15,080 bases of DNA from positions 1 through 15,080 of the forward strand of contig JANXRO010000226.1 in assembly GCA_025356765.1 (NCBI GenBank), in the 5' to 3' direction. A program made the position numbers and the translations under genes. Each line of letters begins with the position of its first letter. The stretch's first letter is position 1. The notes under the pieces are model-generated. The model saw only the letters and a program-made list of their open reading frames with translations. It was not told the origin of the DNA and made no database searches. This DNA comes from Hyphomicrobiales bacterium (GTDB taxonomy: Bacteria; Pseudomonadota; Alphaproteobacteria; Rhizobiales; Aestuariivirgaceae). Positions 1 to 5,459 of this stretch are shown here, piece after piece.

Positions 1-95
1 TTGTATTTTTGCACGGTATAGCCCTCGGCTTCGAGAACCATGCCGACTGATGTTAAGATATTGCGATCGTCGTCAACCAAAGCCACTGTTGGCAT
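1..95 (-). CDS. chvI: ChvI-type response regulator, N-terminus only (partial)
   Basis: Only the first 31 codons are inside the window; the gene runs off the left edge. The translation begins MPTVALVDDDRNILTSVGMV and continues with LEAEGYTVQKY. This is the start of a receiver domain: beta-1, then the acidic pocket aspartates at residues 8-10, then helix 1. The wording is very close to rhizobial ChvI, the OmpR-family regulator paired with the sensor kinase ChvG, which controls envelope and acid-stress genes. The ATG is at 93-95 and is preceded by AAGGA about 8 nt upstream. The phosphoacceptor Asp and the DNA-binding domain lie outside the window, so the ChvI assignment rests on N-terminal similarity recalled from the family. 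Confidence 0.85.
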   Translation of the reverse strand, partial: MPTVALVDDDRNILTSVGMVLEAEGYTVQKY

Positions 96-196
96 TCGCT
101 TTTTCCTTATTGTTAAACGCGTGAGTGCTGTTAGGTATGAAACTAGAACAAATTGTGGCAGGGTTTTAGCTGGGGTTTGATCGAAAGGCCAGAGCG
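96..196. promoter_or_regulatory. divergent intergenic region chvI / hugZ-like
   Basis: This 101-nt region between two divergent starts must hold the 5' leaders and probably the promoters of both genes. I see the chvI ribosome-binding site (AAGGA, minus strand) at its left end and the AAAGG of the hugZ-like gene at its right end. No clear -35/-10 pair, operator repeat or riboswitch is visible. Confidence 0.4.
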
Positions 197-637
197 ATGA
201 ATGAAACTGCACAATTAGCCAAAGCCGCCATTCTTGCCGGCAAGGTGGGAACGCTTGCCACGATAGATTTTGAGACCTTTGGGCCTTTTGCGTCACTGGT
301 CAATTATTCATGTTTTAACAAAGGCTTTCCGGTGTTCCTGCTTTCACGCTTGGCGCGCCATACCAAAAATGTGCTGGCGGATTGTCGGGCAAGTTTCCTG
401 GTGGCGGAGTTGCCGCCAACGGGGGACGCATTAACCGGGCTTCGCGCCACCATCACAGGCGATGTTGAAATGATAACTCCCGATGCTGTTATAAAAGCCT
501 TTCTAGCCAAGCACCCTTATGCCGAGGCTTATGTTGGCTTTGGTGATTTTGCGTTTTATTTGCTTGTTCCAAAAACGGTTCATGTGGTGGGTGGCTTTGG
601 GCGCATCGAAAGTTTTATGGCAGACGCGATATTTTAG
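197..637 (+). CDS. HugZ-like pyridoxamine 5'-phosphate oxidase-fold protein
   Basis: A 146-residue protein of the FMN-binding split-barrel superfamily, HugZ/YhbP-like branch. Diagnostic stretches are GTLATIDFETFGPFASLVNY (residues 18-37), the LSRLARHTKN segment (49-58), the RATITGDVEMI strand (83-93) and the C-terminal GFGDFAFYLLVP...VVGGFGRI (114-137). Some relatives bind heme or degrade it in iron acquisition. Many are only predicted flavin or heme binders, so no substrate is assigned. Longer members carry a C-terminal DUF2470 domain, which is absent here. The ATG at 197 follows AAAGG about 9 nt upstream. It is divergent from chvI across about 100 nt, and its 3' end overlaps the convergent DoxX-like gene by 23 nt. 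There is no signal peptide, so it is probably cytoplasmic. Confidence 0.85.
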   Translation: MNETAQLAKAAILAGKVGTLATIDFETFGPFASLVNYSCFNKGFPVFLLSRLARHTKNVLADCRASFLVAELPPTGDALTGLRATITGDVEMITPDAVIKAFLAKHPYAEAYVGFGDFAFYLLVPKTVHVVGGFGRIESFMADAIF

Positions 638-1010
638 TTTGAAATGGCCAAGCGATAACCTCGCCAGCAAATAATGCGGCCCACACCACAACGGGCTGCA
701 ACGCCAATCTGAGCAGATGATACCAAAGACCCAAACCTGTTTGCGTGCTTAAATCTATCGCCGCATGATTGATATTGGCGGGAAAGACACACACAGCATA
801 AAGCGCTAGTCCCACACCGGCGGCTTTGCGCAACGGATGAAACAAAAGCCCCGCAGCACCAACAATTTCGCATAGGCCGGTGAGAAAAATAACAAGGGCG
901 GGCATGGGCACCCAATCTGGGGTAATTTTTATAAACGGTTGGGGCAATGCAATGTGCAGAACGCCAGCGACGACATAAAGTACAACCAGCAACCACCGTG
1001 TGATGACCAT
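615..1010 (-). CDS. DoxX-like integral membrane protein
   Basis: A 131-residue protein with four likely membrane helices (about residues 4-21, 37-57, 62-80 and 98-121). It shows the DoxX-family pattern RWLLVVLYVVAGVLHI followed by a PxxF motif (PQPFIKITPDWVP), then TGLCEIVGAAGLL and the VFPANINHA motif. DoxX proteins are small membrane proteins of poorly defined role; in mycobacteria one is linked to oxidative-stress proteins. I start it at the ATG at 1010. An upstream in-frame ATG at 1091 would run through a terminator hairpin and add residues unlike the family. The ribosome-binding site is weak (GAAAGAA). It lies downstream of the fasciclin genes but behind two terminators, so it either depends on read-through or has a promoter I cannot see. 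Confidence 0.85.
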   Translation of the reverse strand: MVITRWLLVVLYVVAGVLHIALPQPFIKITPDWVPMPALVIFLTGLCEIVGAAGLLFHPLRKAAGVGLALYAVCVFPANINHAAIDLSTQTGLGLWYHLLRLALQPVVVWAALFAGEVIAWPFQTKISRLP

Positions 1011-1032
1011 TGCAATTTCTTTCACGGCACCA

Positions 1033-1081
1033 TTTAAAAAGACTTGCAGTTGGCCCCTCGGGAAGAACAGCCAACTGCAAG
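1033..1081 (-). terminator. Rho-independent terminator, second of a tandem pair
   Basis: On the minus strand there is a perfect 12-bp stem (1081-1070 with 1054-1043, arm CTTGCAGTTGGC) closing a 15-nt loop. It is followed directly by TCTTTTTAAA. This is a classic intrinsic terminator for leftward transcription from the fasciclin genes. It ends 23 nt before the DoxX-like start codon. Confidence 0.8.
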
Positions 1082-1084
1082 CTT

Positions 1085-1114
1085 CAAACAAAGCCCGGGG
1101 CGAATTCCGGGCTT
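1085..1114 (-). terminator. Rho-independent terminator, first of a tandem pair
   Basis: A perfect 8-bp stem, AAGCCCGG (1091-1098) with CCGGGCTT (1107-1114), starts 7 nt after the stop codon of the downstream fasciclin gene. On the minus strand it is followed by TGTTTG, a weak U-tract. It is probably a leaky terminator backed up by the stronger hairpin just beyond. Confidence 0.6.
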
Positions 1115-1121
1115 CGAGGTT

Positions 1122-1682
1122 TTACATTTTTGGCAAAAGTACGTGGTCAATCACGTGAATCACTCCGTTGGATTGCTTCACGTCAGCGATTGTCACCATA
1201 GCTGTGCCGCCATTTTCATCGGCAATCATAACCATGTTGTCTTTGACAGAAAGCTTCAACTTGCAGCCGCCCACTGTAGTCACTTCATGGGTGCCACCAT
1301 CGGCCATGGCCATCTTGGTTACATCTGCGGCCATTGCAGCGGCCGGGATCACGTGACAGGTGAGAATTTTAACAAGCTTGTCTTTGTTTTCTGGCTTCAA
1401 CAGTGAATCCACTGTGCCTGCTGGCAGGGCAGCGAAAGCTTCATTGGTTGGCGCAAACACGGTGAATGGGCCTTTACCTTGCAACACATCAACAAGGCCC
1501 GCTGCCTTGACTGCTGCCACCAATGTTGTGTGATCTTTTGAGTTCAAAGCATTTTCGATGATGTTCTTTTCTTCCAGCATTGGCGAGCCACCCACATCTG
1601 GGTTGGCAGCAAAAGCTGAAGCGGAAACAAACAATGTTGCTGCCAATGCAGCGACTGATACGAAACGACGATTAAAATTCAT
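1122..1682 (-). CDS. secreted fasciclin (FAS1) domain protein, downstream paralogue
   Basis: A 186-residue exported protein. A signal peptide (residues 1-25, basic MNFNRR then a hydrophobic run, cleavage after AFA) precedes one FAS1 domain filling residues 38-185. Both conserved FAS1 boxes are visible: H1 FTVFAPTNEAF (73-83) and H2 VIHVIDHVLLP (174-184). Two cysteines (C109 in ILTCHV, C140 in VGGC) sit where the upstream paralogue also has them and could form a disulfide. FAS1 proteins act in adhesion or envelope functions; in Mycobacterium tuberculosis MPT70 and MPT83 are FAS1 proteins under SigK control. I chose the ATG at 1682 because the upstream ATG at 1730 would put 16 basic residues before the signal peptide. 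The ribosome-binding site is weak. It is probably co-transcribed with the paralogue 132 nt upstream. Confidence 0.93.
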   Translation of the reverse strand: MNFNRRFVSVAALAATLFVSASAFAANPDVGGSPMLEEKNIIENALNSKDHTTLVAAVKAAGLVDVLQGKGPFTVFAPTNEAFAALPAGTVDSLLKPENKDKLVKILTCHVIPAAAMAADVTKMAMADGGTHEVTTVGGCKLKLSVKDNMVMIADENGGTAMVTIADVKQSNGVIHVIDHVLLPKM

Positions 1683-1752
1683 GATGTTTGACTTTCTGTT
1701 TGAGGCCCTCGAAGGGGCAGGTTTTTTCATTGAAGTTGAGAAGGGGTTAAAT

Positions 1753-1786
1753 CCCGTTGGCGTGTTTCGAAAAACCCGCCAACGGG
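1753..1786 (-). other. strong intercistronic hairpin between the two fasciclin genes
   Basis: A perfect 10-bp inverted repeat, CCCGTTGGCG (1753-1762) and CGCCAACGGG (1777-1786), has an inner 4-bp stem (GTTT/AAAC) beyond one mismatch. On the minus strand it is followed by ATTTAACCCC, which is too poor in T for a confident intrinsic terminator. It may be a partial terminator or a transcript-processing or stabilising element that sets unequal expression of the two paralogues. Confidence 0.5.
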
Positions 1787-1814
1787 GTTGGTCTGCTCCC
1801 TGTCGCGGAGAGGT

Positions 1815-2366
1815 TTACTTCGGCAAAAGCACGTGATCGATCACGTGGATTACGCCGTTGGATTGACGAACATCGGCGATCGTCACTTTTGCAGTGCCGC
1901 CCTTTTCGTCGGTAATTGTAACTTTGCCGCCCTTTGCAGAAAACTTGAGCACGCAACCGCCCACAGTTTTCACTTCGTGCACGCCGCCATCATCCTTGGC
2001 CATTTTGGCGATGGTTGCAGCCATAACTTTGCCAGCAATAACGTGGCAGGTTAGGATCTTCACCAAGGTTGCCTTGTTTTCAGGCTTCAACAAGGTTTCA
2101 ACAGTGCCAGCAGGCAGCATTGCAAACGCTTCGTTGGTTGGGGCCAAAACTGTGAATGGGCCAGCGCCCATCAATGTGTCAACCAAGCCAGCAGCTTTAA
2201 CAGCAGCTACCAGAGTTGTGTGATCTTTTGATTTCAATGCATTTTGAATGATGTTTTTGGTTGGATACATTGCCGCGCCACCCACCATTGGGTTGGCTAA
2301 AACTGCACCAGCGCCGACAGCCAGCATCAGCGAAGTTGAAATAAGAAGTTTGCGAAATGACGTCAT
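1815..2366 (-). CDS. secreted fasciclin (FAS1) domain protein, upstream paralogue
   Basis: A 183-residue exported FAS1 protein. Residues 1-24 form a signal peptide (cleavage after VLA), and one FAS1 domain covers about 36-182. The boxes FTVLAPTNEAF (71-81) and VIHVIDHVLLP are near identical to those of the downstream gene, as are the cysteines C107 and C138. The protein is colinear with its neighbour throughout, so the pair is a tandem duplication that diverged mainly in the signal peptide and in surface lysine/acidic positions. The ribosome-binding site is strong (AGGAGA, 6-7 nt before the ATG), unlike that of its paralogue. An ECF-type promoter is predicted at 2410-2437. It lies directly after the anti-sigma gene, so control by the adjacent sigma factor is likely but inferred. 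Confidence 0.94.
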   Translation of the reverse strand: MTSFRKLLISTSLMLAVGAGAVLANPMVGGAAMYPTKNIIQNALKSKDHTTLVAAVKAAGLVDTLMGAGPFTVLAPTNEAFAMLPAGTVETLLKPENKATLVKILTCHVIAGKVMAATIAKMAKDDGGVHEVKTVGGCVLKFSAKGGKVTITDEKGGTAKVTIADVRQSNGVIHVIDHVLLPK

Positions 2367-2408
2367 GATAATCTCCTGTTGGTTCCCAGTTGTGCCTGGA
2401 CATCAAGA

Positions 2409-2437
2409 GTAACGAGGCGATTTTCAGAGAAGTTTCA
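2409..2437 (-). promoter_or_regulatory. predicted ECF-sigma promoter for the fasciclin genes
   Basis: On the minus strand the sequence reads TGAAAC (2437-2432), a 17-nt spacer, then CGTTAC (2414-2409). The AAC ... CGTT pattern is typical of ECF sigma promoters. The expected start site, around 2403, gives a leader of about 35-40 nt before the fasciclin ATG. A similar arrangement (GTGAAC-N17-GGTTAA) lies upstream of the adjacent ECF sigma gene, which supports a shared regulon. This is prediction by eye only. Confidence 0.5.
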
Positions 2438-2461
2438 GATTTTTTAATCACGAATTCGTGA

Positions 2462-3157
2462 TCAGATGGCGTGGATGTTGCCTGTCGCCAAAACGGCACC
2501 TGTGGGCTGGCCTGTGGGTGAGCCACCCGTTGGTTCATCGCTGATGGCCAACACAGCGCCAGAAAGTTTGGCTTTGAGAGATGCCTGCAAAGTTAATGTG
2601 CCGGTTTGAGCTGACGGCAAAACGCCCAAAGAAATGGGTGGGTTTTTGCCCTCGATCAACCACAGTTCAAACACGCGGCCTGTGGCTGGGGTTCCAGCCA
2701 CACGGTTGAGTTTAATCTGGCCCTTTTGATCATCATAATAAGCCACAAGTTTCAATGCATCATTGGCGGCGGAAAGTTCAGCCACGTAATTTTCGCCACT
2801 GTTCAAACCAGTTTTGCCTTGCTGAATATAAAGCGACGTTGCGATTGCAAATGCTGCAAGCGAAGCAAAGCTTAAGCCGCGCCAGAAGGTTAAGCTTTGA
2901 AGCCAGTTTGGCTGAACCTCGGGCTTTCCAAACAGCCGGTTTTCTATACTATCCAAAATATGGCGCGGCGCCACAACGGGTGCAATGTCATCGCTTAAGG
3001 GAATAAAATGTTCTTCCCACACGCGCAATTGGGCGCGCAAGGCGCTGTTTGAACTCAATTCCCTTTCAAAGACCAAACGTTCATCAAAAGGCAACACGCC
3101 AATGACATATTCTGCCACCCGCATATCATCACCGCGTTCTGCTGGGCTTTGTGTCAT
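2462..3157 (-). CDS. RskA-type membrane anti-sigma factor
   Basis: A 231-residue anti-sigma factor. The cytoplasmic part (1-90) starts AEYVIGVLPFDERLVFERELSS, the usual RskA-type sigma-binding region, and has no HxxxCxxC zinc motif. One membrane helix follows (about 91-111). The periplasmic C-terminal domain has the RskA signature FELWLIEGKNPPISLGVLP (163-181) and ends with SDEPTGGSPTGQPTGAVLATG. Such proteins hold their ECF sigma factor at the membrane until regulated proteolysis releases it. I start at the ATG at 3157, which overlaps the sigma stop as ATGA. A longer reading from 3202 would overlap the sigma gene by 49 nt with no family support. The overlap implies translational coupling with the sigma factor. 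The signal sensed is unknown. Confidence 0.93.
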   Translation of the reverse strand: MTQSPAERGDDMRVAEYVIGVLPFDERLVFERELSSNSALRAQLRVWEEHFIPLSDDIAPVVAPRHILDSIENRLFGKPEVQPNWLQSLTFWRGLSFASLAAFAIATSLYIQQGKTGLNSGENYVAELSAANDALKLVAYYDDQKGQIKLNRVAGTPATGRVFELWLIEGKNPPISLGVLPSAQTGTLTLQASLKAKLSGAVLAISDEPTGGSPTGQPTGAVLATGNIHAI

Positions 3158-3693
3158 CGTTCCAGACAGGCTTTCAAACTTTGCAAACTGCGGCGCAGCC
3201 AAGTTCTTACGGTGTTGAGAGGCATTTTATAACGGTCGGCCAGTTCTTGATAACTGAACCCATCGACATAAGCACTGCGCACGGCTTGGGCATGATCTGG
3301 CTTTAATTCGTTGAGGCAGCTGTTTACACGGCGCATTTCAGATGTTTCCACCGAAACTGCCTCTGGATCTGCTGCATCGCTTGCCACTTCGGCAATTTCA
3401 TCCAGATCAACAGCCTGATTTTTACGCGACCGTAAACGATCAATAGCGTCATAACGTGCAATGGCGGCAAGCCAAGTTATGGGACTATAGCCTGAGACTG
3501 TATATTTCTCGGCATTGTTCCAAATCTTAACATAAACCTCTTGCACAGAATCCTCCGCAGCTGCCCTATCGCGTAAGATACGCAAAGCCACACTGAAAAG
3601 TTTCGCATTGGTTCTATCATAGAGCAAACGAAAGGCCGCGCGGTCTTTTAAAGCCACACGCGCGATGAGATCTGAAAGCTCGTTTGTTGCCAT
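3154..3693 (-). CDS. ECF sigma factor, SigK/RskA-linked type
   Basis: A 179-residue extracytoplasmic-function sigma factor. Region 2 spans about 17-90, including RDRAAAEDSVQEVYVKIW and the promoter-melting stretch SPITWLAAIARYDAIDRLRS. Region 4 spans about 122-175 with the helix-turn-helix GFSYQELADRYKMPLNTVRTW. Region 3 is absent, as usual for ECF factors. Its partner is the RskA-type anti-sigma gene that overlaps it by 4 nt, as in the mycobacterial sigK-rskA pair. Two fasciclin genes follow directly, again as in SigK regulons. The ATG at 3693 has no clear Shine-Dalgarno sequence (CTTTTTAACGTCAT precedes it). A candidate autoregulatory promoter is at 3731-3759. The ECF class is inferred from the partner and neighbours, not from a profile search. 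Confidence 0.93.
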   Translation of the reverse strand: MATNELSDLIARVALKDRAAFRLLYDRTNAKLFSVALRILRDRAAAEDSVQEVYVKIWNNAEKYTVSGYSPITWLAAIARYDAIDRLRSRKNQAVDLDEIAEVASDAADPEAVSVETSEMRRVNSCLNELKPDHAQAVRSAYVDGFSYQELADRYKMPLNTVRTWLRRSLQSLKACLER

Positions 3694-3730
3694 ATGACGT
3701 TAAAAAGTTCCCGCTTTTGAGATTTGGATT

Positions 3731-3759
3731 TTAACCTAACAACCCTTGTTTCAGTTCAC
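3731..3759 (-). promoter_or_regulatory. candidate autoregulatory ECF promoter of the sigma gene
   Basis: On the minus strand the sequence reads GTGAAC (3759-3754), a 17-nt spacer, then GGTTAA (3736-3731). It shares AAC-N17-xGTTA with the element before the fasciclin genes, and in both cases the -10-like box lies about 40 nt upstream of the start codon. The match is weaker than the fasciclin one. The region between grpE and the sigma gene has no strong terminator, so read-through from grpE is also possible. Confidence 0.35.
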
Positions 3760-3772
3760 AACTGCAAAAGGA

Positions 3773-4318
3773 TTAACCTTCAGCCTTGGAAACACCCACC
3801 ATGGCAGGGCGCAAGCACCGATCGCCCACCGCATAACCAGCCTGCATTTCCTGCATGACAATGCCGGGTGGCTTTTCAGACGTTGGCACTTCATAAATCG
3901 CCTGATGGTAATTGGGGTCAAACTTCTGGCCCACAGTTAAAATGCGTTTGATGCCGTGGCGCTGAAAAATGTTCAAAAGATCACGCTCGGTTGCTTCAAC
4001 GCCGATGATCAAGTTCTTCTCAACTTCACCGGCACCATCACGCTCTTCCTGGGGCAAGGCTTGCAAGGCACGGCCCAGATTATCGGCCACGCTGAGCAAA
4101 TCGCGCGCGAAATTTGTTGCGGCATAAAGTGTGGCTTCAGCCTTTTCACGATCTGTGCGCTTGCGCAAGTTTTCCATTTCGGCAGCAAGGCGCAACAATC
4201 GGTCTTTGCTGGCAGCAACTTCTTCTTTCAGCGAAACGATCTCAGCCTCGCGTGGATCTATCGCAGCGGCTTGCGCTTCGGTTTCAGGCATTTCTGGGGT
4301 TTGGTCTTCAGCGTTCAT
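3773..4318 (-). CDS. grpE: nucleotide exchange factor GrpE
   Basis: A 181-residue GrpE, the co-chaperone that releases ADP from DnaK in the heat-shock chaperone cycle. An acidic, disordered N-terminus (about 1-30) leads into the long dimerising coiled coil (EAEIVSLKEEVAASKDRLLR ... AEMENLRKRTDREK). The C-terminal beta domain carries the conserved KFDPNYHQAIYEVP and the terminal GDRCLRPAMVGVSK, which matches the family's GxxLRPAxVxVSK signature. The length is usual for the family. I start at the ATG at 4318 with AAGGA about 10 nt upstream; an in-frame ATG at 4345 lies closer to hrcA and is less likely. It follows hrcA by 49 nt in the same direction, the common hrcA-grpE arrangement. Confidence 0.97.
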   Translation of the reverse strand: MNAEDQTPEMPETEAQAAAIDPREAEIVSLKEEVAASKDRLLRLAAEMENLRKRTDREKAEATLYAATNFARDLLSVADNLGRALQALPQEERDGAGEVEKNLIIGVEATERDLLNIFQRHGIKRILTVGQKFDPNYHQAIYEVPTSEKPPGIVMQEMQAGYAVGDRCLRPAMVGVSKAEG

Positions 4319-4367
4319 ACAATCACATCCTTGGTTGGCTTGCATATCGGCAAAAGCATCTCAAAAA

Positions 4368-5456
4368 TCAAGAGAGGAGATGGCCCACCATTTTGGCGGT
4401 GTAGTCCACCATGGGAATGATGCGGGCATAATTCAACCGCGTGGGGCCGATGATGCCCAAAACGCCAATGATCTTTTCGTCGCGGTTTTTGAAGGGTGCC
4501 ACCACAAGTGAAGAGCCCGACATTGAAAATAGCCGATTTTCAGAGCCGATAAAAATGCGAACACCTTCGGCTTTTTCAGCAAGACCTAAAATTTCAACCA
4601 GATCTTTTTTGTTTTCAATATCATCAAATAATTTGCGAATGCGTTCTAAATCAGCAGAGGCCGTTTGGCTTTCCAGCAAATTTGCTTGGCCCCGCACAAT
4701 GAGGTTTTTAGATTCACTGTCATTATGGCCCGACCAAACCGCCAACCCACTTTCAACCAGCTTTGCTGACACTTCATCCAGTTCGCGCCTAAGGCCCTGC
4801 ATTTCATCGGCAACATGGCGCTGCACTTCCTCAATGCTCCGCCCTTGGGCCATGGCTGTCAGATAATTTGTGGCGCGCATAAAAATCGAAGGCGTTAAAC
4901 CGGGTGGCACATCAATCAAGCGGTTTTCAACCGAGCCTTCTTCATTGACCAAAATAACTAAAGCCCGGCCGGGCGACAGGCTAACAAATTCAATATGCTT
5001 AAGCTTCGAGTTGAACTTCGGGCTCATCACCAAACTGGCGCATTGCGAAAGGCCCGAAAGCATGGTTGAAGCCTCACCCAACACATCTTCGGTGCGGCGA
5101 TATCGGTTGGATGCCTTTACCTCGGCATCAATGCGGGCGCGTTCACCATCGTCGATTGCGTTGATCTCAAGCAGGGCATCCACAAAAAAGCGTAAACCCG
5201 CCTCAGTGGGCATGCGACCAGCTGATGTGTGGGGCGAATAAACCAAACCAGTTTCTTCCAAGTCCATCATAACATTGCGGATCGACGCTGGCGAAAGCTG
5301 GCCTTCCAGACTTTTTGAAATTGTGCGTGACCCAACGGGTTCACCTGTGGAAATATAAGTTTCCACAATGTTGCGAAAAATCTCTCGTGAACGTTGGTCA
5401 AGTCCGGCCAAGCCGTGCTTGTCAAACAGTGGAGATTTCGGCGTGATCAATCCCAT
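4368..5456 (-). CDS. hrcA: heat-inducible transcriptional repressor HrcA
   Basis: A 362-residue HrcA, the repressor that binds CIRCE operators before groESL and related chaperone operons and needs GroEL to stay active. The N-terminal winged helix is clear (LDQRSREIFRNIVETYISTG, then GEPVGSRTISKSLEGQLSPA and SIRNVMMDLEETGLVYSPHT, ending SAGRMPTEAGLRFFVD, to about residue 93). The GAF-like and dimerisation regions follow, with GRALVILVNEEGSVENRLID and the C-terminal IGVLGIIGPTRLNYARIIPM segment. It starts 3 nt after the corC stop with GAAGG upstream, so it is translated from the upstream operon. No CIRCE repeat (TTAGCACTC-N9-GAGTGCTAA) is present anywhere in this window, so the repressor's targets lie elsewhere. 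Confidence 0.97.
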   Translation of the reverse strand: MGLITPKSPLFDKHGLAGLDQRSREIFRNIVETYISTGEPVGSRTISKSLEGQLSPASIRNVMMDLEETGLVYSPHTSAGRMPTEAGLRFFVDALLEINAIDDGERARIDAEVKASNRYRRTEDVLGEASTMLSGLSQCASLVMSPKFNSKLKHIEFVSLSPGRALVILVNEEGSVENRLIDVPPGLTPSIFMRATNYLTAMAQGRSIEEVQRHVADEMQGLRRELDEVSAKLVESGLAVWSGHNDSESKNLIVRGQANLLESQTASADLERIRKLFDDIENKKDLVEILGLAEKAEGVRIFIGSENRLFSMSGSSLVVAPFKNRDEKIIGVLGIIGPTRLNYARIIPMVDYTAKMVGHLLS

Positions 5457-5459
5457 CCA

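Noticed and set aside
122..135. GAGTGCTGTTA resembling the right half of a CIRCE operator
   Set aside because: The left half TTAGCACTC is missing at the required 9-nt distance and neighbouring genes are not chaperone genes.
634..1080. 148-residue minus-strand frame overlapping the DoxX-like gene
   Set aside because: Its composition is Cys/Arg-rich with no recognisable domain, and the overlapping frame is a clear DoxX protein.
1830..1847. Perfect 18-bp palindrome inside the upstream fasciclin gene
   Set aside because: It encodes the conserved HVIDHV motif, whose codons are naturally near-palindromic; the paralogue has a degraded version at the same codons, so it is best explained by coding.
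2380..2391. GGGAAC just before the upstream fasciclin ribosome-binding site, considered as an ECF -35 box
   Set aside because: A matching -10 box would fall inside the coding sequence and transcription would begin after the start codon.
2447..2462. Perfect 16-bp palindrome right after the anti-sigma stop, considered as a terminator
   Set aside because: On the minus strand it is followed by an A-run, not a T-run, and the stem has almost no room for a loop. It could still be a protein site, but nothing supports that.
3956..4420. 154-residue plus-strand frame opposite grpE
   Set aside because: It is antisense to a clear GrpE and runs past its start; there are no recognisable motifs.
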